Assembly (NCBI GenBank): GCA_035501495.1
Contig: DATJWB010000208.1
Location: forward strand, 1 to 64,000
Source of the DNA: JAIQFL01 sp035501495
GTDB lineage: Bacteria > Acidobacteriota > Terriglobia > Bryobacterales > Bryobacteraceae
DNA length: 64,000 bases
Direction of reading: 5' to 3'
Numbering within the stretch: the stretch's first letter is position 1; every line of letters begins with the position of its first letter. The translations under genes were made by a program, and so were the position numbers. Shown here piece after piece: positions 24,713-33,260 of the stretch. Under the pieces are notes generated by a model. It was not told the DNA's origin and ran no database searches. It saw only the letters and a list, made by a program, of their open reading frames with translations.

Positions 24713-27223
24713 TCAACGCTTCACGGCGACGATCACATAGGGCATCTCGCGCTCCAGGTCGGGGTACATCCGCCCAGCGCCATTCTTGCCGACCACCTCG
24801 ACGAAGTACATCAGGTCCCATTTCGGGTCAATGAAGGCGGCCGGAATCGCGGCGGTATACAAGCCGGTCTTCGCGTCCAGCGACATTTCGGCGGTCTGGT
24901 AGTCCTCGTATTGTGTGAGATGGCGGTAGCGGAGCCGCACCCACTTGACCTCATCGGGCGCGGCTTTGGCGGTGACTATCAGGTCGCGGCCAGGCAGCGC
25001 CGCTCCTGGCGGAGTGAGCGTGACCGGCGGTGGTTTCAGATTCGGATCGCGCGGAGCCGGCTTTCGTCCGGACTTGGCCTGCACTTTCGTCCGCTCGGCC
25101 TCGAGTGCGCCAAGATCCTGCTCGATGAGGGCCAGTTCTTCCTTCCAATGCTGCCGGAAGCCGACGGCGCGAGCGCCGAACGGGAGATGGTCGCTGTACA
25201 CGTCGCCCGCCGCGGCAACCACGTCACGCCAGGCGGCGACGGCGCTCTTCTCCCCCGCGATCGCTTCATCGAATGCCGCCGTGTCGCCCGACTCCTTGTA
25301 CAGGTTGTAGGCCACCGCGGCCGGCAGCCGGGCGGCGTAGTAGCGCGCGAGGCCGGCCAGAATCTTCAGGTCGGTTGCGGTGGAGACAAACTCGTTTCCG
25401 GCCTTGCCGCCGATCGTCTTATCGGACAGCGCCAGTTCGGAGGAGATTTCGCGCGCGGTTTCCGCGAACCAGCGGCTGGTCTCCTGTGGACGGCGCATGG
25501 GGGTGTCGGTGCCCTGCAGAATGCTGCGCGCCTCGTCGCGCGGATTTTCGAATTGTTGGATGTCGCTGTTTTCCGCCGTGGCGAACTTCGCCAGCGAGTC
25601 CTGGTGGTTCATCTCGGCCCAGCCGCGGGTGGTCGGGAAGTACTGGTAGCGATAGGCCGCGGCGACGATGCGCGGCAAGACCCGACTGGCGGCCTGGAGC
25701 GCCTTCTGGACGTGGCTGCCGGCCTCCGGTCCGAATCGGGCTGCGAATTCGCCCTGCCACGACTCCGGATCAGCCTGAGGATTGTACGTAAGCCTGCCCC
25801 ACATCCGGTAGAACGCCCAGTAGCGCTCGAATTCGTAATCGTAATAGCGGTAGCGCGGATTCAGTACCGGAAGCGGCTTTTCGTCGTGAGGCTCGCCGAG
25901 CATCCAGGTGGCGAGCATCTCATTCGCCTCGAAACTGTTGCCATCGTAAAGGCGCGCGCTCGCGGCGAAGCGCCGGACGTATTCGGGATCGCCCCACAAG
26001 AGCAGCCGCGTGGTGCCGCCCGTCCACACCTGCCACTGCACACGGTAGCGTTGCGGGTACCGCAGCAGGTCGGCGTAGCCATGGCGCCGATCGTGCTGAT
26101 TTTGAGTATTGACGTGGGTGGGGTGAAACGGGAGCCCCAACTGCTCCATCCAGAACTTGGTGTTGACTCGCGCCTGGAGGCCCTGGTCGAGCGCGTCGTT
26201 GATGACCGCATCGGGCAGATCCTTAACGCGCAGATCGACCCGCAGGTTCGGACGCTCGGCCTTGATGAACGAGAAGACTTCGTGCCAGAAGCCGGCCATC
26301 TCCTCGTGTTTCAGGCCGCTCTCGTCGTGCATGCGGAACTGGACCGCGTCCACCTCGGGGAACACGTTCAGGAATCGCCGCAGGGCCGCCTTGGTATAGC
26401 CGCCGAGATTCTCGGCCGTGACGCCCCAGACGAGCCCCGGCACGCGCTTGCCGGCGTTTTCCGCCGCGCCCGGAATTCCGCCACCCTGCACGCCGCCGCG
26501 ATAGATGTGGTCCCAGATGGCTGCGGTGACATCGATCCCGCGCTCGTGGGCGATGCGCATCATGGCTTTGAACGCCGCGGTGTTGCGCGCCTGCCGGGCG
26601 GGCGTCATACCGACCAGTTCGACTCCCGCGTACTCCGGGACATTGAAGAAGTAGGGATACAGCGGCGCCATAAAGCCGCCGTTCTCGTACCCGAAGATCA
26701 CGATGAAATTGTTGATGCGGCTGGCGGCCAACATGTCGAAGTAGCGTTCCCAATACTTCTCGTCGTAGAGGCGGCTTTCGAAATAGGCACGCTGCATGGT
26801 GTAGATCGAAATGGCGCGTTCCACCAGGTAGGGTACTTCGGAGACTTCGCGTACGCGAGCGAATGGATCGCCGGACTGCGTACTCCACCGTACGCGATCG
26901 GCCATGTCGAGGGCGGCGTACATCAAGCCGCGCGCGTCGCCACCCGAGAGAGTCACGGCCGGCTTCCCCCTGTACGGGGAACGGCGGATGGACAACGACT
27001 GCGGCGCGCCTTTCGCGACACTCGCCAGGATGTAGAAATCGGCCTGCACCTGCTCGCCGGCCCGCGCGTGGGCCACCGCCAGTCCCTTGGCCGAGAGCGC
27101 GGCCTCCAGCCTGGCGATTCCGTATCGTGCCGGCGGCTCCAACTGGCCATCGATCACGATGCCTACCTGGCCCGCGGCCCAAGCCGGCAGCGCGGACAAC
27201 AACGCCATCACTGCGAATCTCAT
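24713..27223 (-). CDS. Alpha-glucuronidase-like exported glycosidase
   Basis: 836 residues from the ATG at 27223, preceded by GGGAGG. The signal peptide is MRFAVMALLSALPAWAAG. Residues about 20-125 look like the N-terminal beta-N-acetylhexosaminidase/GH67-type domain (GLMYAALDMADRVRW). A TIM barrel follows, with VERAISIYTMQRAYFESRLY, YWERYFDMLAASRINNFIVI, HERGIDVTAAIWDHIY, VDAVQFRMHDESG and LQARVNTKFWMEQLGLP. The C-terminal third is helical and ends with a beta domain. Relation to GH67/GH115-type glucuronidases is inferred from the fold and motifs; the catalytic residues are not certain. Context with GH42, CE1 and CE7 genes supports hemicellulose degradation. Confidence 0.65.
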   Translation of the reverse strand: MRFAVMALLSALPAWAAGQVGIVIDGQLEPPARYGIARLEAALSAKGLAVAHARAGEQVQADFYILASVAKGAPQSLSIRRSPYRGKPAVTLSGGDARGLMYAALDMADRVRWSTQSGDPFARVREVSEVPYLVERAISIYTMQRAYFESRLYDEKYWERYFDMLAASRINNFIVIFGYENGGFMAPLYPYFFNVPEYAGVELVGMTPARQARNTAAFKAMMRIAHERGIDVTAAIWDHIYRGGVQGGGIPGAAENAGKRVPGLVWGVTAENLGGYTKAALRRFLNVFPEVDAVQFRMHDESGLKHEEMAGFWHEVFSFIKAERPNLRVDLRVKDLPDAVINDALDQGLQARVNTKFWMEQLGLPFHPTHVNTQNQHDRRHGYADLLRYPQRYRVQWQVWTGGTTRLLLWGDPEYVRRFAASARLYDGNSFEANEMLATWMLGEPHDEKPLPVLNPRYRYYDYEFERYWAFYRMWGRLTYNPQADPESWQGEFAARFGPEAGSHVQKALQAASRVLPRIVAAAYRYQYFPTTRGWAEMNHQDSLAKFATAENSDIQQFENPRDEARSILQGTDTPMRRPQETSRWFAETAREISSELALSDKTIGGKAGNEFVSTATDLKILAGLARYYAARLPAAVAYNLYKESGDTAAFDEAIAGEKSAVAAWRDVVAAAGDVYSDHLPFGARAVGFRQHWKEELALIEQDLGALEAERTKVQAKSGRKPAPRDPNLKPPPVTLTPPGAALPGRDLIVTAKAAPDEVKWVRLRYRHLTQYEDYQTAEMSLDAKTGLYTAAIPAAFIDPKWDLMYFVEVVGKNGAGRMYPDLEREMPYVIVAVKR

Positions 27224-27233
27224 CTCGCCTCCC

Positions 27234-28370
27234 TTAATCGCGGAACAGCAGCGGTGCGTATTTCGAAAGGTACACCTGCCAGTTGGGCCAGCTATGTCCA
27301 CCGCCGGACTGGTTCCACACGTGCTTCACGTTCTTCTTCGTGAGCAGGTCGTCCATGGCTTTGACGCCGTTGAAACCAGGATCCTCCGTGCCGCAACCGA
27401 TCCACAGGACCTTGAGCTTCTGATTCAGCACGGACGGATCCGCTTTCTCCCACTCCGTGCGATTGCCGCCGCCGCTGAAGGCGGCGATATAGGCAAACTG
27501 GTCCAGATTGTGGAGCCCGATCGCCATCGACTGGCCGGCGCCCATGGACAATCCTCCGATGGCCCGGTGATTGCGGTCCGTCAGGACACGATAGTGACTT
27601 TCGACGAGCGGCTTCACCGCAGTGAGCAACTCCTTCTCGATCGCGCCCGGGTCATTGGTGGGCGCGGGTGTGTTGGACGCCGTCTTGATCTCCCGCGGCA
27701 CGTGGCCGTACGGCATCACCACTACCATCGGTTTGATTTTTCGATCGGCGAGCAGGTTGTCCATGATCACGTTGGCGCGTCCGGTCCAGGTCCAGGAAGC
27801 TTCAATTTGCCCGTTGCCGTGGAGCAGGTAGAGGACGGGGTATTTCTGTTTGCCGGTGTCGTAGCCGGGAGGGGTGTAGACGTAGATCATGCGCCCGGTA
27901 TCCAGGTTGGGGGAATCGTAGAAGTTCACATGCACGGTCCCGTGTGGCACGCGCCGTTCTTCGACTATCCCCTTCTCGTCGCCAGGTACGATGAAGAGGC
28001 TGGTGGGCCCCCAGCGGCGCATTTCCAGGTTCGGATTGGACGGATCGGGCATGCGCAGGCCGCCATCGATCGCGAAACCATAGGTGTAGAATCCCGCCGG
28101 CAAGGGGCCGACCGTCAAACTCCAGACACCCTTCTCGTCCTTCTGGAGCGGCATGGGCTGCTTGATTACCTCCAGGATTCCCGGAGAGCCCATCAGAACT
28201 ACTTCAGCCGCGTTGGGGGCGAAGAGACGGAACGTGACGGTCCGGTCGGCGCGCACCTCGGGCGAGACCGGGATGTTGTTGGTGTCCTCGTAATAGGGAG
28301 CCGGCCCCCGCTGGCTTACGCCTATGCCGGCAGTAATCGAGCACAGGGCGGCGGCCCATAGAAATCGCAT
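27234..28370 (-). CDS. CE1-like esterase with N-terminal CBM48/E-set-like domain
   Basis: 378 residues with a signal peptide and a start after GGAGGT. Residues about 35-130 form an immunoglobulin-like domain (VTFRLFAPNAAEVVLMGSPG), typical of enterochelin- or feruloyl-esterase-like enzymes. The esterase domain has LYLLHGNGQ as oxyanion region, Ser in GGLSMGAGQS as nucleophile and His in GGGHSWPNW. The acid residue is likely within WIGCGTEDPGFN. The likely role is removal of feruloyl or acetyl groups from xylan. It lies 10 bp from the glucuronidase-like gene and is probably co-transcribed. Confidence 0.83.
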   Translation of the reverse strand: MRFLWAAALCSITAGIGVSQRGPAPYYEDTNNIPVSPEVRADRTVTFRLFAPNAAEVVLMGSPGILEVIKQPMPLQKDEKGVWSLTVGPLPAGFYTYGFAIDGGLRMPDPSNPNLEMRRWGPTSLFIVPGDEKGIVEERRVPHGTVHVNFYDSPNLDTGRMIYVYTPPGYDTGKQKYPVLYLLHGNGQIEASWTWTGRANVIMDNLLADRKIKPMVVVMPYGHVPREIKTASNTPAPTNDPGAIEKELLTAVKPLVESHYRVLTDRNHRAIGGLSMGAGQSMAIGLHNLDQFAYIAAFSGGGNRTEWEKADPSVLNQKLKVLWIGCGTEDPGFNGVKAMDDLLTKKNVKHVWNQSGGGHSWPNWQVYLSKYAPLLFRD

Positions 28371-28414
28371 TTGGCACCTCCTTCGGCGGCGGTTCGATGT
28401 TATCGCTTACATCA

Positions 28415-29752
28415 TTATGGCCTGATCCCGCTGGGATGGAACTCGCCGCCCTTGACCAGAAGGTCCAGGATTTCTCTGGTTCTTGCCGGGCAGGCGCTTC
28501 CTTTCTGAGGCGTCAGGTTATCGTGCTCGGATTCGATCAGGGGCAGGGGTTCGGTGGGGCCGGGAATCTGGTTCAGCGCCGTCCAGACTCCGGCGGGCGG
28601 CGAAATGGTGTCGATGAACCCCATGCCCGCCATCACCGGCGCCTTAATGTGGGAAGCAAAATTGACGGTATCGAAATAGAGGGCGGTGTTCATCACCTCC
28701 GGGCTGTCGGAGGGCCAGTTGGGGTAGCCGGCTTTGCGGCCGTGAAGATCGCCATTGGTGTCCGCCCCCGCCGGAACGCACACCAGCACCGCGGTGATCC
28801 TTTCCGGCCGCAAGCCCGCCAGCACGAGGCTCTGTTGACCTCCCATGCTGCCACCCGTCAGTACGATCGTCTGGCCATCCCAGTCAGGCCGTCCCAACAG
28901 ATAATCCAGGACCCGCGAGTCCCGCAGATACATGTTCAGGAAGTAGGATTTCTCGCGATCGGTGTTGCCGATGGTCTGATAATTCCGCGGGATGTTGCCT
29001 GACGGATCGGAAGGCAGCTTGTCGTGGGAATCGACGTTCAGAAACAGCCAGCCGTCGGCGGCATGCTGCGCGGCGGCACGGGCGTTCAGCGCGTACACGC
29101 CCGCGTACTGCAATTGGATAAGGGCGGGAAACCTGCCCTGCCTGGCAGGTTTGGCGAGGTAGCCGTGAGCTTGCGATCCGAGCGCATCGAGCACGAACAT
29201 GCTCAATTCCACTCCCGGCACATCGGTCTCGACGGGAGTGAGAATGGGGTGGATCGGGACTTTGTTCTGTGCGGCAAGCTTGCCTTTCCAGAATGCGTCA
29301 AAGTCAGCGGGACGCGGCGTGGACAGGCCGATCTTCGCCGGCGCCACGGCGGCGCCGACGGCGTAAAGTCCGTTATTACGGCCGGTGTTGCCTCCTGTAT
29401 AACCGGAGCCCGCCGCGGCCGCATCGCCGCCGAGACGGGCGTAAGGCTCGATGGCGACGTAGATCATTTCAGGCTGGCCGCCGGCGATTTCGATCTTGTC
29501 CTTGCCTGACGAAAGATCGAGCTTGCCTTCGCGGAGAACCACGGCGTTGTTGCGCCGAATGGTCCACTTGTACGCGTAGGTGGGTGTTTCGGGACCGGGC
29601 GTAACCGTCCAGCCGACTGTTTCGCCCACGTCGTAGATGCCGCTCGTGTGATACGGCGCGAACGTGAGTTGTTGTGGGATCGGGGCACGCTGCGCAAAGC
29701 CGGCGGGAGCGGCGGCCAGGACGAAGAGGAAGCAGGCGCAAATTCGAATCAT
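28415..29752 (-). CDS. Exported CE7-like acetyl xylan esterase
   Basis: 445 residues from the ATG at 29752, after AGGAG; the frame extends upstream without support. The signal peptide ends APAGFAQ. An N-terminal beta domain (residues about 25-120) precedes the CE7/AXE1 alpha/beta-hydrolase. The nucleophile Ser is in TGGSMGGQQS, an Asp lies in GFIDTISPP, and the His is in ESEHDN. GADTNGDLHGRKAGYPNW is typical of the family. It probably deacetylates xylan or cephalosporin-like esters in the periplasm and heads the four-gene polysaccharide operon. Confidence 0.84.
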   Translation of the reverse strand: MIRICACFLFVLAAAPAGFAQRAPIPQQLTFAPYHTSGIYDVGETVGWTVTPGPETPTYAYKWTIRRNNAVVLREGKLDLSSGKDKIEIAGGQPEMIYVAIEPYARLGGDAAAAGSGYTGGNTGRNNGLYAVGAAVAPAKIGLSTPRPADFDAFWKGKLAAQNKVPIHPILTPVETDVPGVELSMFVLDALGSQAHGYLAKPARQGRFPALIQLQYAGVYALNARAAAQHAADGWLFLNVDSHDKLPSDPSGNIPRNYQTIGNTDREKSYFLNMYLRDSRVLDYLLGRPDWDGQTIVLTGGSMGGQQSLVLAGLRPERITAVLVCVPAGADTNGDLHGRKAGYPNWPSDSPEVMNTALYFDTVNFASHIKAPVMAGMGFIDTISPPAGVWTALNQIPGPTEPLPLIESEHDNLTPQKGSACPARTREILDLLVKGGEFHPSGIRP

Positions 29753-29889
29753 AAACTCCTCATGAACCTCGTTTCGACCGGACTCAGACTGAAATCGAAC
29801 TTCTAATTCGTTGAAAATACAGGAGAGAGCCCGCCGGACTCCGGCGGACGGCCTCAATTTCGGGATCGTATCACGATCCGGGAACCCCA

Positions 29890-29906
29890 GAGTGCCCGCG
29901 CCACAT
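29890..29906. repeat. REP-like half-site
   Basis: GAGTGCCCGCGCCACAT matches the outer arm of the repeat family seen at 55484, 47633 and 61410. It lies in the control region between the CE7 esterase and the gentisate dioxygenase gene. Confidence 0.45.
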
Positions 29907-30006
29907 CGCCTCATGGCTTTTGGTGGGCCGATCCGCTCGCCTGGCCGCGCAATGCACGGAAAGGATCGATACCATGGAAGGCGAGGTCCGCCACTGCGGG
30001 GAACAC

Positions 30007-31056
30007 ATGAGTGGGTTTGTCACCAAGCCAGAGGTCACTGCGGAACGGCGCGAGTTTTATCGCCGGCTGATGGGGAAGAACACGGCACCGTTATGGGAGG
30101 TGCTCGGTCAACTCGTGACCCGGGAACCGAAGCCGAAGACCGTTCCGGCGCATTGGCGATACGAGGAGGTCCGGCCGTTGCTGATGGAGGCGGGACGGCT
30201 GATTTCGGCACAGGAAGCCGAGCGGCGGGTGCTGATACTGGAGAACCCCGGCCTGCCAGGGGCATCGCAGATCACACAGAGTCTGTACGCCGGGCTGCAA
30301 TTGGTGCTGCCCGGCGAGGTGACCCCGAGCCATCGGCATACGGCCTCGGCGCTCCGGTTTGTCGTCGAAGGCGAGGGTGCGTATACGGCGGTGGATGGCG
30401 AGCGCATTACGATGCGGCCGGGGGACTTCCTTCTGACGCCGTCGTGGACGTTTCACGATCATGGCAATCCCGGCACGGGACCGGTGGTGTGGCTGGACGG
30501 ATTGGACATCCCGATGGTGAACCTTTTCGACGCGAGTTTTGCGGAGCACGATCCAGGCGGGATCCAGCCGGCAGCGTACGAGGAAAGCGGAGCGTGGGCG
30601 AGGCATGGGATGAACATGGCGTCCCCGGAGTATGAGACGGAGCGGCTGTCGTCGCCCGTGTTCTGTTATCCGTACGAGCGGTCGCGGGAGGTGTTGAAGC
30701 TTCGCGAACAGGGTCCCGTGGACTCACGGCACGGCGTCAAAATGCAGTACGTGAATCCGGCCACGGGCGGCTATCCCATGCCCACGATCGCGGCGTTCCT
30801 GCAGTGGCTGCCGGCAGGATTCGCGGGATTGAGCTACCGCTCCACCGATGCGACGGTATACTGCGTGGTCGAAGGAGCGGGCCGTTCGCGGGTAAGCGAG
30901 CACACCATCGAATGGCGTGAGCACGACGTATTCGTCGTGCCCTCCTGGCGCCCGGTACGGCATGCCGCGAGCAGCACCGCGGTGCTGTTCAGCTTCTCGG
31001 ACCGCCCGGCCCAGAAGAGTCTCGGATTGTGGCGCGAAGAGAACCTCGGCGACTGA
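30007..31056 (+). CDS. Gentisate 1,2-dioxygenase-like bicupin
   Basis: 349 residues from the ATG at 30007 (GGGGA 6 nt upstream; an ATG at 29974 is also possible). The N-terminal motif REFYRRLMGKNTAPLWEVLG is characteristic. The first cupin carries the likely iron ligands His109 and His111 in PSHRHTASALRFV and His150 in WTFHDHGN, spaced as in characterised gentisate dioxygenases. A second cupin follows (YCVVEGAGRSRVSEH). It opens the gentisate ring to maleylpyruvate. No maleylpyruvate isomerase or fumarylpyruvate hydrolase lies nearby, so it is an orphan here. A salicylate or 1-hydroxy-2-naphthoate dioxygenase is an alternative. Confidence 0.85.
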   Translation: MSGFVTKPEVTAERREFYRRLMGKNTAPLWEVLGQLVTREPKPKTVPAHWRYEEVRPLLMEAGRLISAQEAERRVLILENPGLPGASQITQSLYAGLQLVLPGEVTPSHRHTASALRFVVEGEGAYTAVDGERITMRPGDFLLTPSWTFHDHGNPGTGPVVWLDGLDIPMVNLFDASFAEHDPGGIQPAAYEESGAWARHGMNMASPEYETERLSSPVFCYPYERSREVLKLREQGPVDSRHGVKMQYVNPATGGYPMPTIAAFLQWLPAGFAGLSYRSTDATVYCVVEGAGRSRVSEHTIEWREHDVFVVPSWRPVRHAASSTAVLFSFSDRPAQKSLGLWREENLGD

Positions 31057-31149
31057 TGCATCGCGCGGGTTCCCGATTGCTGTACGAAGAACAGCGGGCG
31101 ACACGCCGGCATCCCAGTAGCCCGCGGCACCTCCTGGTCCGCGCCGACA

Positions 31150-31767
31150 TTACTCTGCAGCAACCCGGGTATCGATCGATCCCACGCGAGCGGCTTCGTA
31201 GGCTGCGATCGCCGGTTCCTGCTGGAGGATGTAGCCTAACTCGTCCACACCTTCCACGAGGCAGTGCCTGGAGAAGCTGTCCACGGGGAATTGGACGGCG
31301 CGTCCCGATGGGGTGGTGAGAGTCTGATTGGGGAGATCGATCTTCACCGTCGCTCCGGGGTCGGCCGCCACGGCGCGGAACAGTTCGTCGTGGACGTCTT
31401 GGGGTACGACGATCGGCAGGAGCGAGTTCTTGAGCGAGTTCTGTTTGAAGATGTCGGCGAAGCTGGTGCTGATCACCGCGCGGAAGCCCCACTGCGTGAG
31501 GGCCCACGGGGCGTGCTCGCGCGAACTGCCGCAGCCGAAATTGTCGCCGGCCAGCAGCACCTCGGCGCCCTGAACGTGGGGTTGGTTGAGGATGAAATCG
31601 GGATTCGGATTGCCCTGGGCATCGTAGCGCCAGTCGTTGAAGAGCTGCTTGTCGAGGCCCTGCTTGGACGTGGTCTTCAAAAAGCGCGCGGGGATGATCT
31701 GGTCGGTATCGACGTTGTTGATGGCGAGCGGCATCATCCGGCCCGCGAAATTCGTGAACGGCTTCAT
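31150..31767 (-). CDS. leuD: 3-isopropylmalate dehydratase small subunit
   Basis: 205 residues. The motifs NNVDTDQIIPARFL, GDNFGCGSSREHAPWAL and SLLPIVVP identify the small (swivel) subunit that pairs with LeuC to isomerise isopropylmalate in leucine synthesis. It overlaps the leuC stop by 4 bp (ATGA). It is the last gene of the leuABCD run. Confidence 0.95.
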   Translation of the reverse strand: MKPFTNFAGRMMPLAINNVDTDQIIPARFLKTTSKQGLDKQLFNDWRYDAQGNPNPDFILNQPHVQGAEVLLAGDNFGCGSSREHAPWALTQWGFRAVISTSFADIFKQNSLKNSLLPIVVPQDVHDELFRAVAADPGATVKIDLPNQTLTTPSGRAVQFPVDSFSRHCLVEGVDELGYILQQEPAIAAYEAARVGSIDTRVAAE

Positions 31768-33164
31768 AGCAGTGTCCTCACATCGGTGACCACGCCGGTG
31801 ATGGCGCTGGCGGCGGCGGTCAGGGGACTGGCGAGGAAGGTACGGCCGCCCTTGCCCTGCCGTCCTTCGAAATTGCGATTGCTGGTGGAAACGCTGTACT
31901 GGCCGGGCGAGAGCTGATCGCCGTTCATGGCGATGCACATGGAACAGCCCGGCTCGCGCCATTCACATCCGGCCTCGCGGAAGATTTCCGGCAGGCCTTC
32001 AGCGATAGCCAGGCGCTTCACTTCCTGCGAGCCCGGCACCACCAGGACCCGAACATGGGGGTTGACCTTCCGGCCTTTGAGGACGGTAGCCGCGGTGCGG
32101 AGGTCGGAGATTCGCGAATTGGTGCAGCTTCCGATGAAGACTACGTCCACGGAGTGCCCCAGCAGCGGCTTGCCGCCTTCCAGCCCCATGTATTTCAGCG
32201 CCTTGGTGATGGAGTCGCGAGCGATCGGGTCGGCCACGCCGGAGGGATCGGGCAGGCTGGCGGTGATGGGCATGCCCATTCCCGGGTTGGTTCCGTAGGT
32301 GATCATGGGCTCGAGCGCGTCGGCATCGATGGTCACGCCGCGATCGTAAGCGGCGCCTTCGTCGGTGGGAAGCTGGCGCCAGCGGGCGACCGCCTCGTCC
32401 CATTTCGCCCCTTTAGGCGCGTGGTCGCGGCCGCTGAGGTACTGGAAGGTGGTGTCGTCGGGGGCCACCATCCCGGCGCGCGCGCCGCCTTCAATCGACA
32501 TGTTGCAGACCGTCATGCGTTCTTCCATGCCGAGTTTCCGGATGGCGCTGCCGGTGTATTCGAAGACGCTGCCCGTGCCGCCGCCCACGCCGATGCGCGA
32601 GATCAACGCCAGGATAATGTCCTTTGCCGAAACACCGCTTTTCAATGTGCCCTCGACGTTTACCTGAAATGTTCTGGACTTCCGCTGCAGGAGGCATTGG
32701 GAAGCCAGTACGTGCTCCACCTCGCTGGTGCCGACCCCGAAGGCGAGCGCGCCGAACGCGCCGTGCGTGGCAGTGTGGCTGTCGCCGCAAACCACCGTCA
32801 TACCGGGCTGCGTGAGGCCGAGTTCGGGGCCGATCACGTGGACGATGCCCTGTCCGGCACTGTGGATGCCGAGACAGCGAATGCCGAACTCGGCGCAGTT
32901 GGTCTCGAGTTGCGCGAGCTGCCTGGCGGCGATCGGGTCCACGATCGGCAGCGAGCGGTCGGTGGTCGGGATGCTGTGATCGGTGGTGGCGATCGTCAGA
33001 TCGGGCCGCCGGACCTTCAAGCCGCGCTCGCGCAGGCCGTCGAATGCCTGCGGCGAAGTGACTTCGTGGACCAGGTGGAGATCAACGAACAGCAGCGTCG
33101 GAGCGCCGGGCTGTTCGTGGACCACGTGGGAGTCCCAGAGTTTTTCGATAATCGTTCGTGGCAT
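31764..33164 (-). CDS. leuC: 3-isopropylmalate dehydratase large subunit
   Basis: 466 residues. The [4Fe-4S] ligands are a Cys in FIGSCTNSRISD and two in EPGCSMCIAMN. Substrate-binding motifs include HVIGPELGLTQPGMTVVCGD and DSHTATHGAFG. It is an aconitase-family enzyme acting with LeuD. The gene is separated from leuB by 94 bp containing a 10-bp hairpin at the leuB stop. Confidence 0.95.
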   Translation of the reverse strand: MPRTIIEKLWDSHVVHEQPGAPTLLFVDLHLVHEVTSPQAFDGLRERGLKVRRPDLTIATTDHSIPTTDRSLPIVDPIAARQLAQLETNCAEFGIRCLGIHSAGQGIVHVIGPELGLTQPGMTVVCGDSHTATHGAFGALAFGVGTSEVEHVLASQCLLQRKSRTFQVNVEGTLKSGVSAKDIILALISRIGVGGGTGSVFEYTGSAIRKLGMEERMTVCNMSIEGGARAGMVAPDDTTFQYLSGRDHAPKGAKWDEAVARWRQLPTDEGAAYDRGVTIDADALEPMITYGTNPGMGMPITASLPDPSGVADPIARDSITKALKYMGLEGGKPLLGHSVDVVFIGSCTNSRISDLRTAATVLKGRKVNPHVRVLVVPGSQEVKRLAIAEGLPEIFREAGCEWREPGCSMCIAMNGDQLSPGQYSVSTSNRNFEGRQGKGGRTFLASPLTAAASAITGVVTDVRTLL

Positions 33165-33234
33165 AGAGATAGTTGCTCAGGACAGAGGCCATCGCGGGCT
33201 GGCACGATCCCCGGCCCCTGTTTTTATTATTGCC

Positions 33235-33260
33235 GAGTGCGGGCCGGTAAGCCCGCACTC
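33235..33260 (-). other. Intercistronic hairpin between leuB and leuC
   Basis: GAGTGCGGGC (33235-33244) pairs with GCCCGCACTC (33251-33260) around a 6-nt loop, beginning at the leuB stop codon. The run that follows on the minus strand is A-rich, so it is not a standard terminator. It may tune leuC/leuD expression or protect the upstream message. Confidence 0.6.

Noticed and set aside
23612..27343. A 1243-codon open frame on the plus strand
   Set aside because: It runs opposite the GH42-like and glucuronidase-like genes, which carry recognisable motifs. Long antisense frames are common in GC-rich DNA with G/C-ending codons.
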